From: Pseudomonas siliginis | GTDB lineage: Bacteria > Pseudomonadota > Gammaproteobacteria > Pseudomonadales > Pseudomonadaceae | Assembly: GCF_019145195.1 (NCBI RefSeq) | Contig: NZ_JAHSTW010000002.1 | Span: 372,001 to 436,000 of the forward strand | Direction of reading: 5' to 3' | Length of the DNA: 64,000 bases | In this document: piece by piece, positions 27,147-36,414 of the stretch | How the letters are laid out: every line of letters begins with the position of its first letter | How positions within the stretch are numbered: the stretch's first letter is position 1 | Position numbers and translations under genes: made by a program | The notes under the pieces: generated by a model | Told to the model about the DNA's origin: nothing | The model's input: only the letters and a program-made list of their open reading frames with translations | Databases searched by the model: none

Positions 27147-28084
27147 TCGTGCCCCGCCTCGCCGTACACCGCTTTGAGAATGTCGTCGGCGCCTTGCTTG
27201 AGCAGGTCTTCAGCGACCTGCACACCCAAGATTTCCGCGTCGGCACGCGGCGCCCGGGCTTCGGCACTGAGAAGCTTGCCACCGCTCGGCTCACCGACCA
27301 GACCGCGCAACCACAACTGCTCGCCTTCAAGCACGGCGTAGCAGGCGATCGGCACTTGGCAGCCGCCGTTCAAATGTTTGTTGAGGGCGCGTTCGGCGTT
27401 CACCCGCGAAGCGGTATCGGCGTGATGCAAAGGCGCGAGCAAGGCGTGGATTTCGTGGTCGGCGCTGCGGCATTCGATGCCGACCGCGCCCTGGCCACCG
27501 GCCGGCAGGCTGTCATCGACACTGATCGCCGATGTGATGCGCTCTTCGAAACCCAGGCGGATCAGACCGGCCGCGGCGAGGATGATCGCGTCGTACTCGC
27601 CGGCGTCGAGCTTGGCCAGACGGGTGTTGACGTTGCCGCGCAGGAAACGGATCTGCAGGTCGGGACGCCGCGCCAGCAATTGCGTTTGCCGACGCAGGCT
27701 CGAAGTGCCGACGATGGCACCGGCAGGCAGCGCTTCAAGACTGGCGTAGGTGTTGGAGACGAAAGCATCGCGCGGGTCTTCACGCTCGCAGATGCAGAAC
27801 AGACCCAGGCCTTGCGGGAAGTCCATCGGCACATCTTTCATCGAATGCACGGCGATATCGGCTTGGTTTTCCAGCAGCGCGGTTTCCAGTTCCTTGACGA
27901 ACAGACCCTTGCCGCCGATCTTCGACAGTGGCGAGTCGAGCAGCTTGTCGCCGCGACTGACCATAGGCACCAGCGTCACCAGCAGGCCCGGGTGGGCCGC
28001 CTCGAGACGGGCTTTGACGTATTCGGCCTGCCAGAGGGCTAGCGCACTTTTACGGGTGGCGATGCGGATTTCGCGAGGGGACAT
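27143..28084 (-). CDS. hemC: Porphobilinogen deaminase (hydroxymethylbilane synthase)
   Basis: This 313-residue enzyme polymerises four porphobilinogens to hydroxymethylbilane. It starts [20 protein letters not shown]. The catalytic segment [15 protein letters not shown] is at about 85-99, and the dipyrromethane-cofactor cysteine is in [12 protein letters not shown] (about 242-253). It overlaps hemD by 4 bases and lies 137 bases downstream of algR on the same strand, the usual Pseudomonas order. Confidence 0.96.
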   Translation of the reverse strand: MSPREIRIATRKSALALWQAEYVKARLEAAHPGLLVTLVPMVSRGDKLLDSPLSKIGGKGLFVKELETALLENQADIAVHSMKDVPMDFPQGLGLFCICEREDPRDAFVSNTYASLEALPAGAIVGTSSLRRQTQLLARRPDLQIRFLRGNVNTRLAKLDAGEYDAIILAAAGLIRLGFEERITSAISVDDSLPAGGQGAVGIECRSADHEIHALLAPLHHADTASRVNAERALNKHLNGGCQVPIACYAVLEGEQLWLRGLVGEPSGGKLLSAEARAPRADAEILGVQVAEDLLKQGADDILKAVYGEAGHE

Positions 28085-28205
28085 GGAACAATCCGTACTG
28101 AATAGATACGGCGGATAATAACAGCTCAGTCAATTTCGCTTTGACCTGAATCAGAACCGGCGTGCCCTCCCTGGCCAGCCATGCCGGATAAAAGAACTCG
28201 AAAAG

Positions 28206-28221
28206 CCCGGTGAGGACCGGG
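28206..28221 (-). terminator. Likely terminator downstream of algR
   Basis: On the minus strand CCCGGT-CCTC-ACCGGG directly follows the algR stop and leads into CTTTT. The stem is short and the U-run weak, so partial read-through into hemC is possible. Confidence 0.5.
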
Positions 28222-28968
28222 TCAAAGCCCCTGCATCATCTTGCGCACACCGGCAACATGCCGCCGGCTGACAATCAGTGCATCGCCATTGAGGCCTTTG
28301 AGGAACAACTGGAAATGTCCCAGTGGTGTGCGTTGCAATCGCTCGATACGGTCGCGAGCGACCAGCGCGTTGCGGTGGATACGCACAAAGCGTTCGCCGA
28401 ATTCGTCTTCGAGGGCTTTGAGGGGTTCGTCGAGCAGCACCTCGCCGGCTTCATGACGCAGGGTCACGTACTTGTGGTCGGCGATGAAGTAGACCACCTG
28501 ATCCAGCGGAATCAGCTCGATGCCTTTACGGGTCCGTGCGCTGATGTGGCTGCGTGGGCCGTTGCCACTTTCGGCAGCGGGACGGGTCAGGGCCGAGAGT
28601 TGCGCCCGGTTGGGACGTTCAGCCCGCTTCAGGGCTTCATTCAAGTGTTCGGTTCGCACAGGTTTCACCACATAGCCCACGGCGCTGGCCTGCAGGGCTT
28701 CCACGGCAAATTCATCGGGACTGGTGCAAAACACCACGGCCGGCGGCGTCTCTCGTTCGCACAGTCGGGCAGCAACCTGCAGGCCATCGAGGCCCGGCAT
28801 GCGGATATCGAGCAGCACGATATCCGGCTTGTGGCTGTCGATCAGCGCTAACGCCTCCTCGCCATTCGTGGCACTGGGCTCCAGGACTGTGTAACCCTCG
28901 AGCTCGCTCACCATACGGCTTAGGCGCTCGCGAGCCAGGGGTTCGTCATCAACGATCAGGACATTCAT
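28222..28968 (-). CDS. algR: AlgR, LytTR-family response regulator
   Basis: This 248-residue protein has the same length as P. aeruginosa AlgR. The N-terminal receiver has the DDEP acidic pocket (9-12), phospho-acceptor Asp in LLDIRMPGLDG (about 54), and the conserved Thr/Ser and Lys (VVKPVRTEHL). The C-terminal LytTR DNA-binding domain spans about 140-245. AlgR controls alginate, type IV pili and other genes and is normally paired with the kinase AlgZ/FimS. The ATG at 28968 overlaps the TGA of the algZ remnant (ATGA), preserving the old coupling. Confidence 0.95.
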   Translation of the reverse strand: MNVLIVDDEPLARERLSRMVSELEGYTVLEPSATNGEEALALIDSHKPDIVLLDIRMPGLDGLQVAARLCERETPPAVVFCTSPDEFAVEALQASAVGYVVKPVRTEHLNEALKRAERPNRAQLSALTRPAAESGNGPRSHISARTRKGIELIPLDQVVYFIADHKYVTLRHEAGEVLLDEPLKALEDEFGERFVRIHRNALVARDRIERLQRTPLGHFQLFLKGLNGDALIVSRRHVAGVRKMMQGL

Positions 28969-29123
28969 ATTGCGCTGGATTCCTGCGTGAGTCTCGCACA
29001 AGGATAGCGTAGACAGGTGTAGTGACCTCCGTCACCGCGATCCACGCTAAGACTAGCCCGAGCGCCAAAAAGTGCCGTACGTCGGCCAGCAATATTTGCC
29101 AGCGTCCGGGTCGTACCGCTCAG
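28965..29123 (-). pseudogene. algZ: C-terminal remnant of the algZ/fimS sensor kinase gene
   Basis: About 52 codons ending in TGA directly over the algR start resemble the end of a LytS-type histidine kinase ATPase domain. The stretch TALFGARASLSVDRGDGG and then HYTCLRYPCARLTQE matches the final G-box region and beta strands. Just upstream the motif expected as GxGxGLANIRxRL reads SGTTRTLANIAGRR, so it is corrupted. No other AlgZ sequence is present before argH; a full gene needs about 350 codons. In P. aeruginosa fimS/algZ occupies exactly this place. This looks like a large deletion with a decayed remainder. Confidence 0.75.
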
Positions 29124-29437
29124 AGCCCACTGTTTCCTGCGTTTCTCACGGTGGGTGACCGTTGTACAACTCACCCGCCCCCTCTTCTTATAGCCAGTGG
29201 CCGGACCTTTGCATGATCCGCATTCGCACCGACCCTTATGTCCACTGTAGACGTTCGTCGGAACGATATTGCTCAATCAAAAAATATCCTTTTGTAAATT
29301 CCTTGCAGACCGCGCCGGACATGCCTGACACATCCGCGAAAAAACGTATCGACCGGTGTCAGCGACAGGATTGGCAACCCTGTTATTATCCGCGCCAGCG
29401 TTTCACGCCATTTCTTCAAGCCGATACGAGCGAATTC
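29124..29437. other. Region upstream of argH and past the algZ remnant
   Basis: This 314-base gap holds the argH promoter region. A minus-strand reading frame runs through part of it in phase with the algZ remnant, but its residues (Cys- and Lys-rich) do not resemble AlgZ. The stretch from about 29150 is visibly less GC-rich than the flanking genes. I see no other gene. Confidence 0.5.
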
Positions 29438-30832
29438 ATGAGCACTGACAAGACCAATCAGTCCTGGGGCGGCCGCTTCAGTGAACCCGTCGACGCCTTC
29501 GTCGCCCGCTTCACCGCCTCCGTCACTTTCGACCAGCGCCTGTATCGCCACGACATCATGGGCTCAATTGCCCACGCCACCATGCTGGCCAAGGTCGGCG
29601 TGCTGACCGATGCCGAGCGCGACAGCATCATCGATGGCCTGAAGACCATTCAGGGCGAAATCGAGGCCGGCCAGTTCGACTGGCGCGTCGACCTCGAAGA
29701 CGTGCACATGAACATCGAAGCACGCCTGACCGACCGCATCGGCGTCACCGGTAAAAAGCTCCACACCGGGCGCAGCCGCAACGACCAGGTCGCCACCGAC
29801 ATCCGCCTGTGGCTGCGCGATGAAATCGACCTGATCCTCGCCGAGATCACCCGCCTGCAAAAAGGCCTGCTGGAGCAAGCCGAGCGTGAGGCTGCGAGCA
29901 TCATGCCGGGCTTTACCCACTTGCAGACCGCGCAGCCAGTGACTTTCGGGCATCACATGCTGGCCTGGTTCGAAATGCTCAGCCGCGACTACGAGCGTCT
30001 GGTCGACTGCCGCAAGCGCACCAACCGCATGCCGCTGGGCAGCGCTGCGCTGGCCGGCACCACCTACCCGATCGACCGCGAATACACCGCGCAACTGCTC
30101 GGCTTCGACGCCGTCGGCGGCAACTCGCTGGACAACGTTTCCGATCGCGACTTCGCCATCGAATTCTGCTCGGCCGCAAGCATCGCGATGATGCACCTGT
30201 CGCGTTTCTCCGAAGAGCTGGTGCTGTGGACCAGCGCGCAGTTCCAGTTCATCGATCTGCCGGATCGTTTCTGCACCGGCAGCTCGATCATGCCGCAAAA
30301 GAAAAACCCCGATGTGCCCGAGCTGGTGCGCGGCAAGACCGGCCGTGTGTTCGGCGCGCTGATGGGCCTGCTGACCCTGATGAAAGGCCAGCCGCTGGCC
30401 TACAACAAGGACAACCAGGAAGACAAGGAACCGCTGTTCGACGCCGCCGACACCCTGCGCGACTCGCTGCGCGCGTTCGCCGACATGATCCCGGCGATCA
30501 AGCCGAAACACGCGATCATGCGTGAAGCGGCATTGCGCGGTTTCTCCACTGCGACTGACCTGGCGGATTATCTGGTGCGCCGTGGTCTGCCGTTCCGTGA
30601 TTGCCATGAAATCGTTGGCCACGCGGTGAAATACGGCGTGGACACGGGCAAGGATCTGGCGGAGATGAGCCTGGAAGAACTGCGTCAGTTCAGCGATCAG
30701 ATCGAGCAGGACGTGTTTGCCGTGCTGACCCTGGAAGGCTCGGTGAATGCCCGCGATCATATCGGCGGGACTGCGCCGGCGCAGGTCAAGGCTGCGGTGG
30801 CGCGCGGTCAGGCCCTGCTGGCCAGCCGCTAA
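29438..30832 (+). CDS. argH: Argininosuccinate lyase
   Basis: This 464-residue enzyme cleaves argininosuccinate to arginine and fumarate, the last step of arginine synthesis. It shows the lyase signature [16 protein letters not shown] (about 284-299), the substrate-binding [13 protein letters not shown] (about 110-122) and the [14 protein letters not shown] block. I start at 29438 because the normal family N-terminus ([20 protein letters not shown]) begins there; the frame is open far upstream without similarity. The stop is embedded in a short AAAAGCT triplication. Confidence 0.96.
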   Translation: MSTDKTNQSWGGRFSEPVDAFVARFTASVTFDQRLYRHDIMGSIAHATMLAKVGVLTDAERDSIIDGLKTIQGEIEAGQFDWRVDLEDVHMNIEARLTDRIGVTGKKLHTGRSRNDQVATDIRLWLRDEIDLILAEITRLQKGLLEQAEREAASIMPGFTHLQTAQPVTFGHHMLAWFEMLSRDYERLVDCRKRTNRMPLGSAALAGTTYPIDREYTAQLLGFDAVGGNSLDNVSDRDFAIEFCSAASIAMMHLSRFSEELVLWTSAQFQFIDLPDRFCTGSSIMPQKKNPDVPELVRGKTGRVFGALMGLLTLMKGQPLAYNKDNQEDKEPLFDAADTLRDSLRAFADMIPAIKPKHAIMREAALRGFSTATDLADYLVRRGLPFRDCHEIVGHAVKYGVDTGKDLAEMSLEELRQFSDQIEQDVFAVLTLEGSVNARDHIGGTAPAQVKAAVARGQALLASR

Positions 30833-30852
30833 AAGCTAAAAGCTAAAAGCTT
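30829..30852. repeat. AAAAGCT short tandem repeat at the argH stop
   Basis: GCTAAAA is repeated three times (GCT AAAAGCT AAAAGCT AAAAGCT T), and the first TAA is the argH stop codon. Small slippage-type repeat. Confidence 0.7.
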
Positions 30853-30940
30853 CGCGAGCAGGCTCGCTCCCACAGGGATTCTGGATGTTCACAAAATTGT
30901 GTTCACCACCGACTCAATGTGGGAGCGAGCCTGCTCGCGA
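30852..30940. repeat. REPIN, TGTGGGAGCGAGC family
   Basis: Inverted pair of the TTCGCGAGCAGGCTCGCTCC unit between the convergent argH and GST genes. Confidence 0.87.
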
Positions 30941-30966
30941 AGGCGTCCTTAAGAGCGCTACAAAAA

Positions 30967-31626
30967 TCATTTCTTGGCAGCAATCATCGCCAAAAACGCC
31001 GGCATCGCCGCGTCCTTGTCCGCCGCGATCTTCTGCACATGCGGATTTTGCTCAAGCCGCTCCAGCAACGCTTTCGCCTGCGGCATCTCGGCTAGCAGAT
31101 CGATCCCGAACAGCTTCTGCCCGACCGCACAGGCCAGCGGCACGCTGTAGAGGAAATACAAATCGGCAATGCTCAGGCTGTCACCCGCCACGTACGGGGC
31201 GAACTTGCCATGACGGCCCAGCGCGGCGAAGCCCAGCAGCAGCTCCGTCCGGGTCTTCTCCTTGATCGCCTCCGGCAATGTCATACCGAAAAACGCCTCG
31301 CCATAGCAGGCACGCCCCGGCAACTCGATGTACAACTCGATCTCCTTGGCAATCGCCAATACCTGCGCGCGCTCGAACGGATCGCTGGGCAGGAGCGGCG
31401 TGCCCTTTTGTGATTGTTCGAGGTATTCGAGGATGATCGCGGTTTCGTTGATATAACCGGCGTCGACACCCAGCACCGGGACCTTGCCACGCGGACTGAT
31501 TGCCAGTGACTCCGGGGTTTGCGCCGGGTAGAACGTCACCTCTTCGAAGGGCAGGCCTTTTTCCAGCAGCGCCAGTTTGACCATGTTGTAGTAGTTGCTG
31601 ACAGCAAATCCGTAGAGCTTGAACAT
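30967..31626 (-). CDS. Glutathione S-transferase family protein
   Basis: This 219-residue cytosolic protein has an N-terminal thioredoxin-like domain (FKLYGFAVSNYYNMVKLALL; the cis-Pro region GKVPVLGVD at about 51-59; ETAIILEYLE at about 64-73) and an all-helical C-terminal domain with SIADLYFLYSVPLA. The likely catalytic residue is Ser or Tyr near the first beta strand. The substrate is unknown. I use the ATG at 31626; a GTG one codon earlier is possible. Confidence 0.9.
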   Translation of the reverse strand: MFKLYGFAVSNYYNMVKLALLEKGLPFEEVTFYPAQTPESLAISPRGKVPVLGVDAGYINETAIILEYLEQSQKGTPLLPSDPFERAQVLAIAKEIELYIELPGRACYGEAFFGMTLPEAIKEKTRTELLLGFAALGRHGKFAPYVAGDSLSIADLYFLYSVPLACAVGQKLFGIDLLAEMPQAKALLERLEQNPHVQKIAADKDAAMPAFLAMIAAKK

Positions 31627-31749
31627 CACAGAGCCTCCAGGCCGTGCGGGGTGGGCAGTGCCTGTTTATAGATCGCCGCGACGTTTCCCGCCAGCAGCAT
31701 CACGCCGCTGAATGCGGGTAAACTGGCGCCTTTCCCTGAGGAGCCTGCC

Positions 31750-32040
31750 ATGAGCGAGCCGACAGATATCGTCAACGATGACGACGAAGAAGCATTCACC
31801 GAAGCGACGCTGATCGAAGCCATCGAGAACCAGATCGAAAGCGACAACCCGCCAGCGGCCAAGGCGACATTGAACAAGCTGACTCTGGTCGGTATGGAGC
31901 GCGAAGATATCCTCAACCTCATGGCTCACGTGCTTGCCTATGAGATTGACGCGATGCTCGATGAAGACCGCCCGTTCGACACCGAATGGTACGAAGCAGC
32001 ACTGCGCGCTTTGCCAGAGCTGCCACCGGAAAAGCAGTAA
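31750..32040 (+). CDS. Conserved hypothetical protein, acidic, 96 residues
   Basis: This is a small, very acidic, helical protein (DIVNDDDEEAFTEATLIEAI at the N-terminus) with Leu-rich heptad-like segments (EDILNLMAHVLAYEIDAMLDE). A clear GAGGAG site precedes the ATG. There is no signal peptide or membrane segment. I do not recognise a named family. It is divergent from the GST gene and followed by a single REP palindrome. Confidence 0.75.
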   Translation: MSEPTDIVNDDDEEAFTEATLIEAIENQIESDNPPAAKATLNKLTLVGMEREDILNLMAHVLAYEIDAMLDEDRPFDTEWYEAALRALPELPPEKQ

Positions 32041-32052
32041 CCACATCACTCC

Positions 32053-32080
32053 TGTGGGAGCGAGCAAGCTCGCTCCCACA
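32053..32080. repeat. Single compact REP palindrome
   Basis: TGTGGGAGCGAGC-AA-GCTCGCTCCCACA is a perfect 13-bp-arm palindrome. It looks like a REPIN of the main family that lost its spacer. Confidence 0.85.
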
Positions 32081-32236
32081 AGGTTTGTTACGCATCCATC
32101 CAGCCATCTGCTGCCGCCCGGCTACACTGGAATTCGCCTCAAGACAAAATCCCCTGATCCGAGCACTGGACATGCTGCACCAGCGGGTTCACCTTAGAGG
32201 CGCTGTCGTCCAATTCCTAGAAAGTCTGGAGTCCTT

Positions 32237-32482
32237 ATGTCGCTTACCCCTGAGTTGGTTGCCGAACTGGAAGTCCTTGCACTCTTCAACCTGGACAGTT
32301 CCCAGGAAGGTCTGAAAATTCACCAGACCGCTGCCCCGAAACATATCGCTGCTGCCCAGCGCCTCTTTGAAAAAGAACTCACCGACCAGCCCGATGGCGG
32401 TTATCTGACCAGCCTCGGTCGCGATGCCGCGCAAAACGTGCAGACCGTACTGACGATTTTGAAAGAACAGGAAACCGCCTGA
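32237..32482 (+). CDS. TIGR02647 family small protein
   Basis: This 81-residue helical protein begins MSLTPELVAELEVLALFNLD, the hallmark of the TIGR02647 family found in pseudomonads and relatives. It also shows IHQTAAPKHIAAAQRLFEKE and GYLTSLGRDAAQNVQT. A winged-helix-like DNA-binding role has been suggested by annotation systems, but function is not established. A GGAGTCCTT site precedes the ATG. The 180-base gap after it carries the cyaA promoter region, with no gene seen. Confidence 0.85.
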   Translation: MSLTPELVAELEVLALFNLDSSQEGLKIHQTAAPKHIAAAQRLFEKELTDQPDGGYLTSLGRDAAQNVQTVLTILKEQETA

Positions 32483-32662
32483 TTTCTCTGACTTTGCCCA
32501 CGGGAACTCCTGCCACGGGATTTCCGCGGGCCCGCCCGATCGCTGTCGATAAAAACTGACGTCAAAAAACAAATTCAGCTTAAACGTCCTGCCGCGCAGC
32601 GGCTAAACTGCGGCCATTCCGAGACCCTCTACGTCCGAGCCCGCAAGCCGGTTTGAGCTGAC

Positions 32663-35506
32663 ATGACCCGCACCCACGAAATCCGCCCCGACCTGGACGA
32701 AGGCATCGACCGCAAGGTACTCAGCCAACTGCGCGCACGTTTTCTCAAACTCAATGAAGGCCGCCTCGGCCGCGCTCTCGAAGGCTTGTCGACGCGCCAG
32801 CAAAGCGTGTTGACGCTGTTGCCGCTGTTCTTTCACGTCAATCATCCATTGCTGCCCGGCTATGTCTCGGGCAGTACGCCGGCCGGGCTCTCGAATTATG
32901 AGCCGGACGCCAATGCGCTGACCGAGGCGCAGCGCCTGACTCGCTCGTTCTCTTACAGGCCGCGCCATGGCAGTAACCCGCCGCGACCGATCCACGGCCT
33001 GTTCCTGATGGGCAGCCTCGGCACACTGGCCCAGGCCGATCAGAGCGACATGGACGTGTGGGTCTGCCATGGGCCGGACCTGAGCGAAAGCGAGCTCGCC
33101 GAGCTGAGCAAGAAGTGCCAATTGCTGGAAGCCTGGGCTGCGAGCCAGGGTGCCGAAGCGCATTTCTTCCTGATCGACCCGGCGCGCTTCGTCAAAGGCG
33201 AACGCGATTCCAAGCTCAGTTCGGACAACTGCGGCAGCACCCAGCACTATCTGCTGCTCGACGAGTTTTATCGCACGGCGATCTGGCTGGCCGGGCGCAC
33301 GCCGATCTGGTGGTTGGTGCCGGTCTATGAAGAAACGGCCTACGACGCTTACACCCACACCCTGCTGTCCAAACGCTTTATTCGCGCCGACGAAACCCTC
33401 GATCTCGGGCCGATGGCGACCATTCCGCCCGGGGAATTCATCGGCGCCGGATTGTGGCAGTTGTTCAAAGGCATCGAATCGCCCTACAAGTCAGTGCTCA
33501 AACTGCTGCTGACCGAGGTGTACGCCAGTGAACACCCGCACGTTCAGTGCCTGAGCCTGCGCTTCAAGAAAGCCGTGTTCGCCAATCAGCTCGATCTCGA
33601 TGAGCTTGACCCGTACATGGTCGTGTACCGGCGTATCGAGGAATACCTGATCGCCCGCAACGAACCGGAGCGTCTTGAACTGGTGCGTCGCGCGCTGTAT
33701 CTGAAAGTCAACCGCAAGCTCACCGGCAACAGCCGCAGCCAAGGCTGGCAACGCGCACTGCTCGAACGCCTGGCTGGCGAGTGGCACTGGGATCAGCGGC
33801 AACTGGCGCTGCTCGACAGCCGCAGTCAGTGGAAAGTCCGCCAGGTCAGCGCCGAGCGCCGCGCACTGGTCAACGAACTCAACTACAGCTATCGCTTCCT
33901 GACCCAGTTCGCCCGCAGCGAACAGACCGTCAGCCTGATCAACAAGCGCGACCTCAATGTGCTCGGCCGTCGACTCTACGCGGCATTCGAGCGCAAGGCC
34001 GACAAGGTCGAGTTCATCAATCCGGGCATTGCCCCGGACGTGGCCGAAGACACCCTGACCCTGGTGCAGTCGCCGAACAATAAAGAGCCGGGGCAGACCC
34101 AGTGGGGCCTGTACAACGGCAGCCTGACGGCGCTGGAGTGGGAACATTTCGCGCCGATCAAGCGCAGTCGCGAGCTGCTCGAACTGCTGACCTGGTGCCA
34201 CCGCAACGGCGTGATCGACAGCAGCACGCGCCTGGCCCTGCATCCGGGCACCAGCGACTTGAGCGAGTTCGAGCTGTTCAACCTGCTTGGCAGCCTGCAG
34301 CAGTGCATCGCCCTGCCCTTGCCCACCGTGGCCGAAGAGGCGTTGCTGCGCGCCGCTGTGCCCAGCGAAGTGCTGCTATTGATCAACGTCGGCGTCGACC
34401 CGCTCAAGCATCACCGTGATCTGAACATTTTGATGACCACCGAACGCACCGACTCGCTGAGCTATGCCGGCGTGCGCGAGAATCTGGTGCTGACCCTCGA
34501 TCAGGTCACGCTCAACAGCTGGAACGAAGTGCTGGTCAATCGTTTCGACGGCCCGCATGCGCTGCTCGACTGCCTGCGCGATTACCTCAACAACCTGCCG
34601 CGCGGCCCTGTGCAGCCGTCGCTGAAAGTGCGCTGCTTCTGCCACAACCGCGCGCAATTCATTGCCCGCCGCGTCGAGGAAATCGTCGACACCGCGCAGA
34701 CCCTGTTGCTCAGCGAGCTGAATCACCGCTACCTGATTCAGGTGCAGCAGCACTATCACGTGCTGGAGCTGGTGCCGGGTCAGGTCAACCATGTCGCCCT
34801 CGCCACCCTGCCGGCGCTGCTCGATTATCTTGGCGAAGAACAACCGCGCTACAGCCCGCTGCACCTCGACCCGATGGCGCTGGAAGATCACGACCTCGCG
34901 CTGATCCTGCCGATGGGTCAGCCGGAGTGCATTCAGGTGTTCTATCGCATCAGCGAACAGCAGGCCGAGCTGTACGTGCTGGATGAATTCAATGCGCTGT
35001 GGCAACAGCAGCTGCCGTACCACGACGAGCAGAGTCTGCTGGTGCCGCTGCAGCGTTTTCTGCAATCGATCCAGTACCGCCGTGAAGCGCAATTGCCGAT
35101 GGACGGTGGCCCTGCGGGCAGCCCCGAGACTTTGTATTACCAGCTGTTGCCGTCAGGCCCGGGGCGCTCGCGCAGGGTCGAAACCCGCCCGGCACCGCAG
35201 ACGCCGGTGAACAAACCGTTCTACGATGTGCAGGCAATCATCGGCAAAGCCGCACCCGGCGAAGTGCAGGTCACCCTGTATTGCAATCAGCGCGAATTCA
35301 GCGAGCTGGAGCATGGCGACCAGTTGTTCAGCGTGGTCGCCCGGGAGATCGTCGAGCAGCGCCGCGAGACCGAGCGTTATCGCTGCTACATCACCGACCT
35401 CGACCTGTCGGGTCTGCTCGGTGACGGGCACAGTTCAAGCAATCTGTATCTGCGCTACAAGGCGGACCTGGAGCGCTCGTTGAATGAAGCGCTCGAACAG
35501 GTTTGA
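32663..35506 (+). CDS. cyaA: Class I adenylate cyclase
   Basis: This 947-residue cytoplasmic enzyme makes cAMP from ATP. The catalytic N-terminal domain carries GLFLMGSLGTLAQADQSDMD (about 112-131), whose GS and DxD residues form the nucleotidyltransferase active site, and the WWLVPVYEE motif (about 215). The C-terminal half is the long regulatory domain of enterobacterial-type class I cyclases. It is monocistronic, and its 3' end lies 9 bases from the convergent rnk gene with no terminator between them. In Pseudomonas the cAMP receptor is Vfr. Confidence 0.95.
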   Translation: MTRTHEIRPDLDEGIDRKVLSQLRARFLKLNEGRLGRALEGLSTRQQSVLTLLPLFFHVNHPLLPGYVSGSTPAGLSNYEPDANALTEAQRLTRSFSYRPRHGSNPPRPIHGLFLMGSLGTLAQADQSDMDVWVCHGPDLSESELAELSKKCQLLEAWAASQGAEAHFFLIDPARFVKGERDSKLSSDNCGSTQHYLLLDEFYRTAIWLAGRTPIWWLVPVYEETAYDAYTHTLLSKRFIRADETLDLGPMATIPPGEFIGAGLWQLFKGIESPYKSVLKLLLTEVYASEHPHVQCLSLRFKKAVFANQLDLDELDPYMVVYRRIEEYLIARNEPERLELVRRALYLKVNRKLTGNSRSQGWQRALLERLAGEWHWDQRQLALLDSRSQWKVRQVSAERRALVNELNYSYRFLTQFARSEQTVSLINKRDLNVLGRRLYAAFERKADKVEFINPGIAPDVAEDTLTLVQSPNNKEPGQTQWGLYNGSLTALEWEHFAPIKRSRELLELLTWCHRNGVIDSSTRLALHPGTSDLSEFELFNLLGSLQQCIALPLPTVAEEALLRAAVPSEVLLLINVGVDPLKHHRDLNILMTTERTDSLSYAGVRENLVLTLDQVTLNSWNEVLVNRFDGPHALLDCLRDYLNNLPRGPVQPSLKVRCFCHNRAQFIARRVEEIVDTAQTLLLSELNHRYLIQVQQHYHVLELVPGQVNHVALATLPALLDYLGEEQPRYSPLHLDPMALEDHDLALILPMGQPECIQVFYRISEQQAELYVLDEFNALWQQQLPYHDEQSLLVPLQRFLQSIQYRREAQLPMDGGPAGSPETLYYQLLPSGPGRSRRVETRPAPQTPVNKPFYDVQAIIGKAAPGEVQVTLYCNQREFSELEHGDQLFSVVAREIVEQRRETERYRCYITDLDLSGLLGDGHSSSNLYLRYKADLERSLNEALEQV

Positions 35507-35515
35507 AGCGGGGAT

Positions 35516-35935
35516 TTATTCGGGAAAGGCGCCGCCGTTGACCGGTTGCGATTCCACTTCCAGCAAGGTCAGTTTCAGCGATTTGCCGCCCGGCGCCGGC
35601 CAATCGATATGCTGACCGACCTTCAGGCCCAGCAGCGCACTGCCGACCGGCGCGAGAATGGAAATCTTGCCTTCGTCGGCGTTGGCGTCCTTGGGATAGA
35701 CCAGCGTCAGGTGGTAATCCTTGCCGCTGCCTTCTTCGCGGCAATGCACGCGGGAATTCATGGTCACGACATCGGCGGGCACTTCATCGTGGCCGACCAC
35801 GGTATCGGCGCGGTCCAGCTCGGTTTGCAGCGCAATCACGCCCGGCGCAGCCTGGTCTTTGTCGCTCAGGCTGTCGATCAGGCGCTCCAGACGTTGCACG
35901 TCCAGACGGGTAAGGGTGATGGAAGGTGCGGTCAT
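35516..35935 (-). CDS. rnk: Nucleoside diphosphate kinase regulator Rnk
   Basis: This 139-residue protein has a short N-terminal coiled coil (TRLDVQRLERLIDSL) and a C-terminal GreA/GreB-like FKBP domain with VGHDEVPADVVTMNS, YPKDAN and GSALLGLKVGQHIDW. Rnk binds RNA polymerase and in P. aeruginosa influences Ndk levels and alginate. The ATG at 35935 has an AAAGGAG site at a longer than usual distance (about 15 bases). An intrinsic terminator sits only about 28 bases upstream of the start, inside the presumed leader. Confidence 0.92.
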   Translation of the reverse strand: MTAPSITLTRLDVQRLERLIDSLSDKDQAAPGVIALQTELDRADTVVGHDEVPADVVTMNSRVHCREEGSGKDYHLTLVYPKDANADEGKISILAPVGSALLGLKVGQHIDWPAPGGKSLKLTLLEVESQPVNGGAFPE

Positions 35936-35962
35936 GATCCAGGCAGACTCCTTTCTTCTGCA

Positions 35963-36001
35963 CAAAAAAAGCAAAACCCCGCCAAAAAAGACGGGGTTTT
36001 C
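35963..36001 (-). terminator. Rho-independent terminator in the rnk leader
   Basis: On the minus strand AAAACCCCG-TCTTTTTTG-GCGGGGTTTT is followed by GCTTTTTTT. It would stop transcripts from cyaY and the DUF1289 gene. Only 28 bases separate it from the rnk start codon, leaving no room for a promoter behind it, so it may also act on rnk itself. Confidence 0.8.
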
Positions 36002-36091
36002 ACCGTGCCTCGGTGGTTTGAGGCGTTCGCGGACACTATCACAGCTCAAAAAATATACAAGTCACGCCCTTTTTTGCCTGGGTGAAACCCT

Positions 36092-36185
36092 TGTGGCGAG
36101 GGGATTTATCCCCGTTCGGCTGCGCAGCAGCCGTATAGATTTTGGGGCCGCTACGCGACCCAACGGGGATAAATCCCCTCGCCAC
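36092..36185. repeat. REP pair, TGTGGCGAGGGGATTTATCC family
   Basis: Inverted copies flank GGCTGCGCAGCAGCC and GGGGCCGCTACGCGACCC palindromes. Third member of this family in the window. Confidence 0.85.
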
Positions 36186-36189
36186 GATA

Positions 36190-36411
36190 TCAACAGGCTT
36201 GGGATTTTCGTGCGGTAGCCTGCTGGCAAATCACCCGGCGCCGCTGATCATCCGCCGAACGCCATTCGCGAATGTCCTCGACGTGGCGCGCGCAGCCGAG
36301 ACAGACTTTCTGTTCGTCCAGTCGGCATACGCCGGTGCACGGCGAAGGCACCGCCGGGCTGACGTTGCTGTAGAGCGGTTTCGGCGGGCGAACAGGCGCT
36401 GCATCCGTCAC
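36190..36411 (-). CDS. DUF1289 domain protein
   Basis: This 73-residue protein has the DUF1289 signature: SPCTGVCRLDEQKVCLGCAR with four conserved Cys in CxxxC and CxGC arrangement, then EIREW-type residues (DIREWRSADDQRRR). The cysteines suggest metal or Fe-S binding, not shown biochemically here. It starts 3 bases after cyaY on the same strand and probably shares its transcript. Confidence 0.9.
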   Translation of the reverse strand: MTDAAPVRPPKPLYSNVSPAVPSPCTGVCRLDEQKVCLGCARHVEDIREWRSADDQRRRVICQQATARKSQAC

Positions 36412-36414
36412 GAA

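Noticed and set aside
28965..29276. Minus-strand 103-codon frame considered as an independent small gene
   Set aside because: Only its C-terminal half has protein similarity, and that is to a sensor kinase; the N-terminal half looks non-coding. Called an algZ remnant instead.
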